DNA from: Lingula anatina
Lineage: Eukaryota; Brachiopoda; Lingulata; Lingulida; Lingulidae
Length of the DNA: 45,995 bases
Direction of reading: 5' to 3'
Assembly (NCBI RefSeq): GCF_001039355.2
Contig: NW_019774436.1
Span: 403,960 to 449,954, forward strand
Within the stretch, counting starts at the first letter, position 1; the number at the start of each line of letters is the position of its first letter. The notes under the pieces were generated by a model that saw only the letters and a program-made list of their open reading frames with translations, made no database searches and was not told where the DNA came from. Positions 11,002 through 22,039 of the stretch are shown here, piece after piece. The position numbers were made by a program, and so were the translations under genes.

Positions 11002-11686
11002 CTATGCCCATAAACAGCCAGCATGTAAATATTTTGCCTTGACCATGCAATAGATGAACTATATATAGCATTTGATATTCTTATTTCATTTCTCTGTTAT
11101 CAACTAGATGCGGAAGACTGGGGGGTACTACTGTACAGAAACATTTTCAAATCTGACGTGCACTCCGTGCAGGGATACACCATTTTGCACATGTTGTATA
11201 CACGTGTCTCTTGAATCATACTACCAATATTCAATAATGCCATCCAACGTGTATGATAAATGTTCGTTATTATCAACTGTTGTTAATAACTTTTTGCAAA
11301 GTTGAGGCTTCTTAACCAGTGCACTGGCCTATCCTAAGCACCGCTGAATCAAGTTTCGGTTTAGTCTTCTCTACTGCAATCACTTGACCTTTCGCCGCCG
11401 TTAATTTGAAATCGAATAAACTAGTGTACGAAATGACGGTAGGGAAGGGGAATTATCAATAATATCTAAGTAACACGGTCTACATACATTAAGTGTATTT
11501 CTTTCCCACTGAAGAAAAATTTAACGTTTTATTATTGTTTTTTTACTAATACCATTTATAATTTATTTTTTAATAACTCCATACCAAATAAACGTAGTAT
11601 CGCCATTGGATCTATTGGCGGTTGAATTAAAATCTGCTTGTGCAGAGCTGGGGTGATTGCCCAACATATTTCACAACATTTATATA

Positions 11687-11691
<5 letters not shown>

Positions 11692-11724
<33 letters not shown>
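11692..11724. repeat. (GA)n microsatellite
   Basis: A pure GA run of about 16 units. Confidence 0.97.
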
Positions 11725-11725
<1 letters not shown>

Positions 11726-12343
11726 AATATTAACATTTAACATTGACTATTTTCATCAAATGCAGAACGTTCACTGTATTATTTAGGCATCAAGAGCTGA
11801 ATGCAAGAGAACTGAGCTGATTTTTCACATTTTACTACTATCTTAAAACAACATGGAAAGAGGGATAGAGAATAGCAATACAAGAAAAAAAAAACATAGA
11901 TAACCATCCATTCAGGTAAACAGAAAATGAATATCGCAATTATCTAGCGGTTGTTAGAAAAATTGACTCTGATTTAGCAGAGAAGGGAGAGAGAAAAAGA
12001 AAGAGAAATCGTACATATGCCCTTCTTTACATTTTTTTATATTTAATTCTAAATTTATATTTAACCACCGGTAACTCATATATGTTGGTGTTTACTTGTG
12101 CCACAATGGTTTGTTATTTCCAAGGCATGCACTTAAAATTCCGATTGTAGCAGTGCCATAACCCGTGACAACGTACTGGGTGGCAAAATTCGTTCTGAAG
12201 CAGGTGAATGCAAGACCTCGATTGATAGAGGCGCAAACTCCTGCCTTTTTATTATTGCTCAAAGATACACTTATGATGTCTACATATCAGTTTTACGATC
12301 CAACCATCCAGCTGAGCATCAGTTATATGAGTATTCCAATGCC

Positions 12344-12441
12344 AAATAAAGGAGCTAAATTTATCTAAACGTAAACGTAAACGTCAGCTTTACGTTTAGA
12401 TAAATAAAGGAGATAAATTTATCTAAACGTAAAGCTGACGT
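12344..12441. repeat. Direct repeat combined with a 25-bp perfect inverted repeat
   Basis: A 32-base sequence beginning AAATAAAGGAG is present at 12344-12375 and again, with one mismatch, at 12402-12433. Arms ACGTCAGCTTTACG... (12381-12405) and its exact reverse complement (12417-12441) form a 25-bp stem with an 11-base loop. The layout suggests template switching or a foldback element. No coding frame is involved. Confidence 0.93.
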
Positions 12442-15400
12442 CCAATGACTGATTCATTTATTAAAATTCAATTTTTTCTGATTCAGTTAACTTATAGCGA
12501 TGATTAATCTGATTTATTATGAAAATAATCTATTTTAATATCTTAAAAGATTATATTTTCCTGTGCAATTGTCTATGTGTGCAATTTCATTATCAAGCGT
12601 AGAAACTACATGTTTTCTACGGGTTCAATAAACACATTGATTTCTTGTGATACCGCGAGCTTTTTTGTGTCTGTCTTACAAAGGCAAACCCAGTCGCTTT
12701 TTGTTATCTAAAATTCCAATATTTTGCATAAAGTAACTTTTCTGCATCAATATGGAAATATGCATTTTAAAAACTACGAAAGACAGAGGCCTGAACAAAA
12801 TTCATCTTCAAAGTGAATACATTTATCTTATTTTCCTTTTTTCCTTTTCTCTCTCTCTTTCTCTCTTTCTCTCTCTTTTGTAAAATCTTCTTTTTGTGTT
12901 CGTGTGTGTTATAACATTTTACGTCAAACAATGGTCCCTGCAGGCGGTGTACTGCAAACGTGACAACAGTACCGTGACAGTGCCGCCAGGTTTACCGCAC
13001 ATTAAAGCCTCGGCGCCGAGAAGATCTGCGCCCCTTTTGTGTGAGCCGGAAAATCATACATGCGTAAAACGGAAGCGGTAGACCACATTTTCAATCTTTG
13101 TGACACTTCATTTGAAAGCGGCCTCGATTTAGGAATGTTTTTAAAATTAAAAGATACTGAACTGCAAATTCTCAGTTTATTTTGTTTCAGTGGGAGGTAT
13201 AAATATTTGGCTAAATAAAATCCTATCAATCTAGAGGTTCTTGAGTGCAGCTGACTTGATTTCACATTTTCAAAAATGCTTTGTTTTTAGAGAAGTCTTG
13301 ATGAACGTTTATTTGACCTTTCATTTCAAATCTGCTAGGAAGCTACGGCGTAAGCTGTATAAACTCTACAACTAGTGTTTTATTATCTTAATCTGAATCT
13401 GATCCTTTCACTAAAATCATTATGGTGTCAAATCCACTCTTGACCCTCCTTATGTGACGGCTTCAAACGGTCACCCCGTCAGGTACACCACGCTCTTTTT
13501 GAATCAACGGGCCCGTTAGCAGGTGACCCGACGCTGCGGTTTTTTAATTTCGAATCGCACACAAAAGACTTAAAACAGTTCAAACAGAAGTCATTTCTCT
13601 CTTGATCGATTTATCAGCAGACATCAAGAGAGATCCAATTTGTGGGTTACATAACACACGGCGTGCGGTGCTCTGCCCATCTGTCCATTTCGCTCGCACC
13701 TGCTCTTTCGACCACAGGGCCACGTGACATGAGTGCGTTTTACTCTGTCGTAGTATTCTATCTTATGTCGCTCGCGTGGCCTATCATATCAATGTTGGCG
13801 GTCCCTGGTCATCATATATTTTTTTCTGGTCGTTAGGCGTTAATTTGTAAAAATATTTGCCTTTTTGTGTAGTTCTCGTGGTTGGTAAAACACAAGTTGG
13901 CGTCCATGGGCCATTTTTTCAGTGTCATAATCTACTTGATAGGGTTCATATGGTGAATAATATTAATGTTGGCGGTTTTGGGTCAGCTTTTATTTTCATT
14001 CTTTAAACAGTTGGTTGTCTACTAAAAACATTAAGACCTGAATCGTAAACTATTCAAAGAAAAATCTATCAATTTTAAAGTATTACATCAAACCCTGAAA
14101 ATAGATATTTTGTTATTAAAGGAAAAACGACTAATCAACCATTTTCTTGGAAGAAAAAAACGACTGTAGTGTGGTTATAAAAATGTTTCAGAAAAAATAT
14201 TTCAGCTTTCGTATTTTTAACCATCTTAAAATTAAGTTACCTTGAAAAGTGTTTGTTAAGTTTCAGTTTTCTTTAATTGTCGCACATAAGCTAAACAGAC
14301 AAATTAATACCTCCCCAAGAAGTTAAACTTAATGTGTATGATTTGAAAACTAAAAAATTGATGAAAACGAAAATGAGCTCTGATTTCTAATTGGAATTGA
14401 AAAGATGCGAATACGTCAATACACTATTTCTTGAAAAAAAAACTAAGATTAAGTGCAACAAGGTGATTCTCTCGTGCAGTGATCTTGTCTGTGGAGTACG
14501 TGTTTAATATAGCTGATATATGGTGAACTGCTGCACACAATACATTATACACTATCAAACATAAATTGGCCCTGGAACCACGTATATATTGCCTGGGGAA
14601 ATTGACATAAAAATCATGATCGCAAGCCAGCCCTGGCGATATTAACATTAGGTGATGTGCGTTCTCTGCACTCAGCTTCCTGGATTTAAATCCGTGTTTT
14701 TATGTCAGACAAAATTATTGCACGAGATAGAATTAGCTACTCTTTAAAATTAGTGATTGGCGGGTCTGGGCAATAATTAGCTTGAGTTGTAAAAAATTAT
14801 ATTGTTTCTTTTTTATGAATAATGTTAAAGCTTATTTTTTTCGATAATTGCCCACGGTAATGAAAAATACAGTCTCCTTCTGCAGGAAGTAGAACACAAT
14901 TTCGTTTGTAATATTCATATTTAATGCTGCATTTGCATCAAATTCAATACGATATCTACTACAAACGGGGTTGCCAAAAGGACGATACAGAAAACGCGTA
15001 GATCTATTATCTAATGTCTAATAAACAACAGAATAACAGGTATAAACAGTGGGAGTCTGTCCAAAATAATATGCAAAATACTCGCAAATGCGTGGAATTG
15101 CTGGTAAACCTGAGGTAACCCTCTCTCTTCCCGCTTCGTGCGTGCACTGGCCGTGCTGACCGCCCGTGCTGACCCTGCTAACCCTTGGAAGGTAACCCAG
15201 GGATTGGGTATCGAAATGGCCCCGCATAGAGAGACTCCAGTCAAGGGTTGTAGTATCATTGTCTGGTGCCAAATTTAACAACTTTATCGGAAGAAGTTCA
15301 ACAATTATTTTGTTCATCTGTGCTATCCTAAGTAATGTTACTCTTACTTACATGTTCAATGGACAAATAGACATAAGGAGGGGGGTCGGACTTAGATAAC

Positions 15401-15507
15401 TGGTTATCTATTATGTATTGCGCCGTCTGCATCTGGGAAATACTGCTTTATATTTATGACCTTTTTCTCGTGTTTGACTCTTTTTTAAATATGAATAGCA
15501 ACAATTA
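12442..15507. other. Gene-free stretch
   Basis: It holds a CT-rich tract (about 12846-12877), a less A+T-rich patch at 12950-13090 with a short open frame I cannot support, and a 12-bp palindrome AACGGGCCCGTT (13506-13517). The motif AATGTTGGCGG appears twice (near 13790 and 13965). A G+C-richer patch at 15100-15260 contains a near-repeat of CCGTGCTGACC. No exon, RNA gene or intact element was recognised. Confidence 0.5.
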
Positions 15508-15856
15508 ATGGAAATACGGCGGCCAAAAACTATCAGTAATATGGAGCTGTGGCAGAGAACAGAGAAGCTACCAATGGAGGATGACATGAAGAAGACAAGG
15601 TGGAAATGGCTTGAGCATGCTCTTAGTAAGGTTCCAACAAACACTACCAGACAAACCTTACTATGGACCCCGTAATGTGTAAAAAAAGAGTGCCAGGCCA
15701 CGGAATACCAGGAGAATAGAGCCAGATACTGAAACCAAGAGACTTGGTATGAACTGGAAACAACTAGAGAGGAGAGCAAAAAACAAGGAAGGATGGAAGA
15801 ATCTTGTAGGTGGCCTATGCTCCAAGAGGGGTGGCATTAGTAAGTTAGTAATGTGA
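15508..15856 (+). mobile_element. Decayed LINE (non-LTR retrotransposon) reverse-transcriptase C-terminus
   Basis: Two adjacent frames together give the conserved C-terminal tail of an animal LINE ORF2. Frame one (15508-15675) reads ISNMELWQRTEKLP ... RWKWLEHALSK ... NTTRQTLLWTP and ends at TAA. Frame two (15683-15856) reads ARPRNTRRIEPDTE ... MNWKQLERRA ... LVGGLCSKRGG and ends at TGA. They match the familiar ISN-ELW, TRQALTWNP, RGRPRNTWRRDLE and LVGGLCS blocks in order. A frameshift with stops at 15673-15682 and the absence of the catalytic RT domain upstream show a dead, 5'-truncated copy. The clade is not assigned. Confidence 0.85.
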
Positions 15857-16795
15857 CTAAAACACAACAGCCGCCCCTGCTACCTACGCTGGATGATGAA
15901 CGTAAACGATAAAGTAGAGAGCAGCAGCAAGCAGTTATTTATCATTGAGGAAGTATAAAAGTTGTGTACAGGTGTATCGGGAGGGTCTTTACATTACAGT
16001 GTGAAAACTAAGTATTTTCCAGGAACCCAAAGAATCTCGGCAGAAAAAAGGTATATTTCTCTGGCTGCAGATACATTGAACCGTCACCAAACCCCAGCCT
16101 GAAGCTTGCATGGAAAGAAGTGCGTTAGACACCCCCCCCCCCCCCCCCGCAAATATAATATAACATAAAATAATTAAATTTGAATAAAGACGTGGTGAAG
16201 AACCGAAATAGTAATGGCAACATTGGATAGGTGCAGTTATTGTGGAATAACGATTGGAGCTTCTAACCTAGCTATAATGTGATTTTCGTTGCATATTTTA
16301 GGTAACGCGGGACTGTGGAAAAATAGCTAGAAAAGGAGGTGTTGACTGAGACATTGTCTCATTGAAATGAAGCTACAACCTTCCACAGAAAAGCCAGATA
16401 ATTCTCAATTTTTGGCGATCCCTTGTCAAATACGAGCTAGCTGTAGACTATATAATATCACGTGACATCCCAGAAATCCCCGAATTATCATATACAGGAA
16501 TGCGACTAGGAATCCCCCGAATAATCACATCCCAGCGAGAAAAATCTGCTTATGATTTCAAGGTAATACTACACTGGCATAAAAAGAGCATTTTTAATTC
16601 TGGCAAAATCAAGTGGGCAAGGAAGAAGGTGATAAATTATCACTACGAAGATGTTATTACGCATATCTCCAAAGACAAATTCTAGAATCGATCAGATCAA
16701 CACGATTAATTTGATCACATGGTTCATTTAGGCAGAAAATGGCAATACGTAGAAGCTATTCAGAACAAAAAACAAACGTATTATAAAACTACTTT
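15857..16795. other. Gene-free stretch after the LINE remnant
   Basis: It may include LINE 3' untranslated sequence just after 15857, but no tail or target-site duplication was found. It contains a C17 run (16132-16148) and a small inverted repeat TGAGACA-T-TGTCTCA near 16350. Confidence 0.5.
16132..16148. repeat. C17 homopolymer
   Basis: An unbroken run of 17 C, a likely site of length error in assembly. Confidence 0.95.
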
Positions 16796-16801
16796 TTTAT
16801 T
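16796..16801 (-). terminator. Candidate poly(A) signal of lin-28
   Basis: AATAAA on the minus strand. Reading from the lin-28 stop at 19281 toward lower coordinates, this is the first canonical AATAAA I find, giving a 3' UTR of about 2.5 kb. A weaker ATTAAA at 18760-18765 could give a short form of about 0.5 kb. Confidence 0.5.
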
Positions 16802-17469
16802 ATTGTTAAAGGACTCAAATATACACTTGTAATACCATTCTGACGTTATTTAGCCCTTTCCTTCGCTGTTTTGCTCCTCCTACGATGTAGTGCCTTACAA
16901 AATGGCACAAAAGATGGCGTTGGGGTGAAAGAAGACATCACCCGTTTCGAAGAAAACAACTTATAATTCTCAAGTAGCTCACAAAATTGTATATGATTAA
17001 AAAATAAGCTCGAAATTAACTCATCTACACCGCTCTATCTCAATAGCCGAAATCAAATAAATTTAACCAAAAATAACAAGGAGTGCTGCATGGCGTTGCA
17101 AATGAACACCCTGCTGTTTTGCTTATTTTCTGTCATATCTATAAATATTGACTCGCTGTGAAAGCGGGTTTAGTTTACAGCCAGAATGTTCGGTCACACA
17201 CTTCTGCCTTGCGTCGTAATGAAAGCAACCTGAACGCAAATAGTTTCTCAAGTACAGTGAAGATCTTACTTATTTGAACTACGCTGGAATCGCTGGTGAG
17301 CGCAAACGGGCCCGCTTATAATTCACTTATTATACATAATAAAGATACATACATATATTAAACTTTACCCCTGAGAATCATAGGCACGCATCTTTCGGGT
17401 GACTAACTGTCCTTGCCTAGGATACACAGGGTACCGGCTGAATGACAGGGCGCACGAATCTACAAAAGT

Positions 17470-17519
17470 GAATATCTGCGGTTAGTTGTTGAACTTCACA
17501 ACTAAACCGCAAAATATTC
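17470..17519 (-). other. 50-base imperfect hairpin in predicted lin-28 3' UTR
   Basis: On the minus strand, outer arms GAATAT/ATATTC and inner arms GCGGTTTAGTTGT / ACAACTAACCGC pair around an 8-base loop GAAGTTCA. There is one bulged U and a small internal loop. It lies about 95 bases downstream of the miR-125 site in the transcript. It could be an RNA structural element or a relic of a short foldback. Confidence 0.75.
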
Positions 17520-17613
17520 AATTTTCCAGGCTTGACATTCAGCGTAACGTTACCATGGAAACTTAGCAACATTTTCCACATTGCCATCAATCCGCAATAT
17601 GTTTAAATAATGT

Positions 17614-17621
17614 TCCCTGAG
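17614..17621 (-). promoter_or_regulatory. miR-125/lin-4 8-mer target site
   Basis: The minus-strand transcript reads CTCAGGGA, the exact complement of bases 1-8 of lin-4/miR-125 (UCCCUGAG), with A opposite base 1. It lies about 1.66 kb past the lin-28 stop. lin-28 is a known lin-4/miR-125 target in nematodes and mammals. Use here depends on the long 3' UTR being made. Confidence 0.6.
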
Positions 17622-18602
17622 CTTTATGATGATACAAAGAAGCACCACTAACCATCAAAATGGACGATCTCTTTCTTTTCTCGCAGTCAGAACGAACGAA
17701 AAGGGGTTTCGTTGCCAGGGAACTTGGTGGCTGATTTCAATAGTTGAACTTCCCAAAATTAACAAAAATAACAATGAATAACAAACTAATTGGCAGCCTA
17801 ATAGTACCAGTGCTCTTTTCTAATGAATGACCACCTTTTGCGCGTTATAAATTGGCTCGTCTCCAAGGTAAAAAAATAACCCCTATACTCAACTAAGACT
17901 ACATAAAAGCCAACAGTAACCGTCGAATCTGAAACTGTAAAATACAAAATTGTATGTCCCGAAAGCAATACTGACTTTCACTAAAACGCTAAAATAATAT
18001 TGTTATAGTAGTATCGATAATACAGTGAAGATAATACTCATAATAATTGTACTCTACGATTAATAGCGCATCGGTCGCCCTGAACGTTGGGTTACATCCG
18101 TATCATGTTAAAAGTATGCCAGCTATTCGTCGGTGGTATAAAATGATTCCGTGTTGATCTTTGGGTCATGGAATCGACAAGGGCAATTGTGCCCGGACAA
18201 TACAAAACGGTGATAACAGTAATATTAGTACATCGACCCCGACCCAGGTCAATTCTAATAATCCCTGATAGGTTGTCGACGGAGAGAGCCATCCATCCAA
18301 CCCCGCATCTTTCCAGTGCACGATGTTTCAGTACAAGACGGCCAGGCCTTGGTATAACGAATGAATGACCTCTCTTTCTCTCTTTCGCTTTGCCTAGCTT
18401 CGAGGCTGCTATCTACTTTCTTCCAAGTAAATATAAAATCAATACAAGCGTCTGCTGGCTGGCTGGCGGCTTCTCTGAAAGCCTTCTTATGAATACACAT
18501 TCGCTTTGATTGGTCGTTTTTTTAACATGGCGAAATTTTTATGAAAATGCTTTGGCTCTTCTAAGGGTCGGTCCATAGATATTCAGTTGCCCACTGAAAT
18601 GA

Positions 18603-18610
18603 TGAGGTAG
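18603..18610 (-). promoter_or_regulatory. let-7 8-mer target site (distal)
   Basis: The minus-strand transcript reads CTACCTCA, complementary to let-7 bases 1-8 (UGAGGUAG), about 0.67 kb after the lin-28 stop. It would be lost if the ATTAAA at 18760 is used for polyadenylation. Confidence 0.65.
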
Positions 18611-18863
18611 CAAATGTTTTTGACTCTCCACTATCTTTCAATGTGTAAACATCACGATCGCTTCCTCTTCGTAAATCCATATTTTGAAACTGAACAGATC
18701 AATCATCTTTCAAGCAAAATATTATCGTTACCATCGTAAGCATGAATCATGGGAGTATTTTTAATCTAAAATTGAAGTATACATAAAACATAATCCTTTA
18801 AAAAAGTACAAAAAAATGTCTAAAGAAAATGTTCGTGGCTGTTCCCCTGAACAAAAAAATTGT

Positions 18864-18873
18864 TGAGGTAGTA
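18864..18873 (-). promoter_or_regulatory. let-7 target site (proximal, 10-nt match)
   Basis: The minus-strand transcript reads TACTACCTCA, complementary to the first ten bases of let-7 (UGAGGUAGUA), about 0.41 kb after the lin-28 stop. It lies within both the short and the long predicted 3' UTR forms. let-7 represses lin-28 and Lin-28 blocks let-7 maturation, so such sites form a known double-negative loop. Confidence 0.75.
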
Positions 18874-19280
18874 ACGTGGAGGCGATCAATCGCTACTTTT
18901 GTGCACACAAGGTACGGTTCCAGATTGCACAGTACCCGCTCCCCTCGGAATCGTAACGCAATCAAGGTACCCGTTATGGGGAGGGAGGCTAACAGTAGTA
19001 TCCTTTTTTTGCAGGGTTAAGCTCGAAAAACAAAAAACAATGTATTGCAACATATCCTCCCGCTTCCTAGAGTTGTTCAACAATTTCAGACTGTTTGGAC
19101 GTTTTTTGTAACTTTTTGTAACACATAAATCAAATCCAGTTTTTGGGACTTCAAAACGTCGTAGTGTACTGACAGTGACAGTAATAATGGATTTCTTTGT
19201 TTTTCTTGCTTGCATATTGAAACTAAATCTCTTGAGAGCTTCACACACCGCATTTTTTTTGGAAAATTTTCGCAAGTTTA

Positions 19281-19443
19281 TCATGACGATGGGTATCCAT
19301 TGTCCTCTCCCTCTGACTGTTTCTTTTGTGGACAGTCCGCAATCAAATGATCCGTTCCCTTACAGTTATGGCAACGTTTTGGGAGTGGGCCATGTGGGCA
19401 CTTTGCCGCCACGTGGTTCCCAAAGTCACCACAATTATAGCAT
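19281..19443 (-). CDS. lin-28: lin-28 last coding exon (zinc knuckles)
   Basis: The acceptor GTTTCAG is followed by a split Arg codon, [37 protein letters not shown] and a short polar tail ending YPSS, then TGA. Both knuckles keep all Cys/His zinc ligands. The first has one extra residue before His relative to the human spacing, as I recall also for fly Lin-28. Confidence 0.96.
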
Positions 19444-21971
19444 CTGAAACATAAACATTTCATTGTTATATATAATTTTGTTTATCATAAATTCACTTAG
19501 TGCTTTTGATAACTTCCTCAATATATGATTTTTTTCCTAAACAGTTGTTTTCATTTCTTGACTTTCGTTTTTAATCTCTATAATTTCTATTGCTTTAGGT
19601 CTTAAAACAGCTCCCTTTTGTTTTGGTCAAGTATGGTACATGGCATTCGATGATAAGTCCATATCTTGTTTCTTTTAATTTTGCCAACACACTGTGCGTA
19701 GAACCGTTATAAATGACGGTCAATAAAAAAATCTGCTTTACAAACGCTGTCCATGAGAAAGTAGCTATTACTTTGATAAGTTTGGTAATACGTCTAGTCC
19801 CTTTGTGCGGGCGCACCTCGTAAGTGGATACCCTGACCCAAAATTCAGATATTACGTAATTTACCGCCGCTGGAAGAGTCAAACGGAAACTCCCAAGGAA
19901 GCTACGCCGAAAAAAGCTTTGAGAAAATTACGTAACTTAACTGCACACGTGCCATTTAACCGATCTTTTGTGCTCAAATGTCAATTTCATTTATTTATCA
20001 TGACGCATATTTCACCTTAATATGTCTATCGTAGCGCAAGACAATTACGGTTTGAACTGGAAAAGAAGTAATTTACGCACCGAATTTTTCTAAATTTCTT
20101 CCTGGAGAGGGGTCTTCTTTCACTGCCCCGAACGTCCAAGCCTCCCGGTCCGCTCACGTATGTCGCCTCCACGCCTTTGTCTGATGGCTGGCTTTCAAAT
20201 TCGACCTCTTCTTCATCTGCTAAACTACGAAACCCGTTCTTCTTTATCCGGGACTGAAAATATAAGGAAAGAGAGATAATATGGGATTCCCAGAAATGAC
20301 AACGTATTTGTTGATTGTCCTATGTTACAGGGAACATGGCAGTTAAACTATTTCGTTAAGCCTAAGGGGTGGGGGAGGGAGTCCGGGGATCATACCTCTT
20401 GGGCGAACTTAGGCATGTGCCCGAGAAAAAAGACAACAAATGACAAAAAGAGAATGCTCCGACTATTTCCATGATACTGATTTTAATAAAGCTTCCTCAA
20501 ACTCATATCGAGATTGGTTGCGAGATTGCAAAATGAGCCAAAATTTTACATTAAAATTTCTCGTTACTTAGCTAAAGGGCACTTGAATCTGTCATATAAA
20601 TATTTTTTCTGTAGTAGCAGCTAAACTTACTAAAAAAAATAGACTATTCTTATTAATCATATTTCACAACAATTTTTCTTATGAATCTTATTTCACAAAA
20701 ACTTTCCTCGTTATCTAAAAAATAATTAAAGTAAAAAGAGCTTGACTATTTCAGATATTCATATCTATTTAGTAGCAAAGATGTTTTACGGCGATAGTAA
20801 TTTTTTTTACAAATCCCGTCGAAATGGTATTAAAAAAGGCATTGTATTTTTTAACAATTATGAAAATAATGAATTACGACTCATTCCTTAGATAGTTATT
20901 TGCAAATTGTCTTCAATCGAAATGTTGGTGTTCTTTTTGCAAGCATTGTCATCGCCAAAAACGTTTAACAAAACTTTTCTCTGCAGAAACCATAATGTTT
21001 TAATTTAATTTTACATTATTTGGCTTATTAATTCAATATCCGTGTACCTTACATATTTTTCTCCCAGGTAAATCTCACAAAAAACGGAGTTTTTCTATTC
21101 TTCGCAAGAAATGATTGAACAGTTAATGAATAAATACACAGAAAAATTTCTATTCCCCTACAGTATAGTCAAAATTTCTTCGATTATTCATATCTTCAAT
21201 TCAAATTTTTCCTCACGCCTTCATTTACATGGTTAAAATAATCTTTGTTTTTCACTAAACTGAATAACATAAAAATATAAAACATAAATATAACATTTTT
21301 GCTAACCAACGGATAGGCCTACTTAGCAATTTCATTTTCTGCAATCATCACAGAATTTGTATACTCTTGGTAAATATCTAAAACATCTTCGACTTTGTAA
21401 AAATATTTTCCCAAAACCCGTTCAAAATTCGCCATTTTTGCACCTAATATCACCAGAACTCAAATTTTATTTTTAACTGTATCACTCAATATCACGGGGA
21501 CTCATATTTGATTCATAACTTTCTGTTTTAAAATCTCTATCAAATAGATCCACGGACGTCCTTTCTGTGCTAACAAAATTTCGCGGGTTTTGTTTCAACA
21601 GGCAGAGCGTACTACCCGTACTGGTGACCTAGATCTAGGAGGCCAACAGACCACTGGCTATTGATTCGAGTGGTTGCTATAGTAACGGTCAGTTCTCGGC
21701 ATAATGCAGGTTTACTCTAGGTGTGCGTTATGCAAGACTCGAAACCCGAGCAGTTACGAGGTGCCAAAGAAATTATATTAGTCCCATCCGCACTGGTTGT
21801 ACGTGAGACGAGCTAAATAATTTTAACTCGTTTTTCACCTTGCAAACCTGCCAAATTATGTAAACATGGCGCTTTTAGACATACACATGAATTAGGCAAA
21901 TTTTAAGGTTACCAGCCAAATGAAAAGGCAATAGCCAGAGGTTAGAACTGGTAAACCAATATTTCATAGGC

Positions 21972-22039
<68 letters not shown>

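Larger units (their letters stand above)
10128..12343. other. Gene-free stretch with microsatellites
   Basis: No coding exon is supported. Immediately upstream of the unknown gene, a minus-strand donor-like AGG|GTGAGT near 10452 might end a 5' UTR exon. The rest is A+T-rich, with (AT)n and (GA)n tracts annotated separately. Confidence 0.55.
16802..19280 (-). other. Predicted lin-28 3' UTR
   Basis: On the minus strand, between the lin-28 stop and the first AATAAA, there is no sustained open frame. There are two let-7 8-mer sites, one miR-125/lin-4 8-mer site and a 50-base hairpin (each annotated separately). Long miRNA-regulated 3' UTRs are typical of lin-28 genes. The extent is inferred from signals only. 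Confidence 0.6.

Noticed and set aside
12896-13265. Overlapping frames on both strands in a G+C-richer patch
   Set aside because: A CTGCAG acceptor-like site exists but no partner exon, donor or recognised motif. Too weak to call.
15011-15317. Two overlapping minus-strand frames
   Set aside because: No similarity recognised, no exon signals, and the two frames conflict. They are probably open by chance in a less A+T-rich patch.
15411-15867. Minus-strand frames opposite the LINE remnant
   Set aside because: They are shadows of the plus-strand reverse-transcriptase tail, which has the recognisable motifs.
18864-18890. A let-7 gene on the plus strand (TGAGGTAGTA present)
   Set aside because: The match stops after ten bases and no complementary arm exists nearby to form a let-7 hairpin. 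It fits a target site on the opposite strand.
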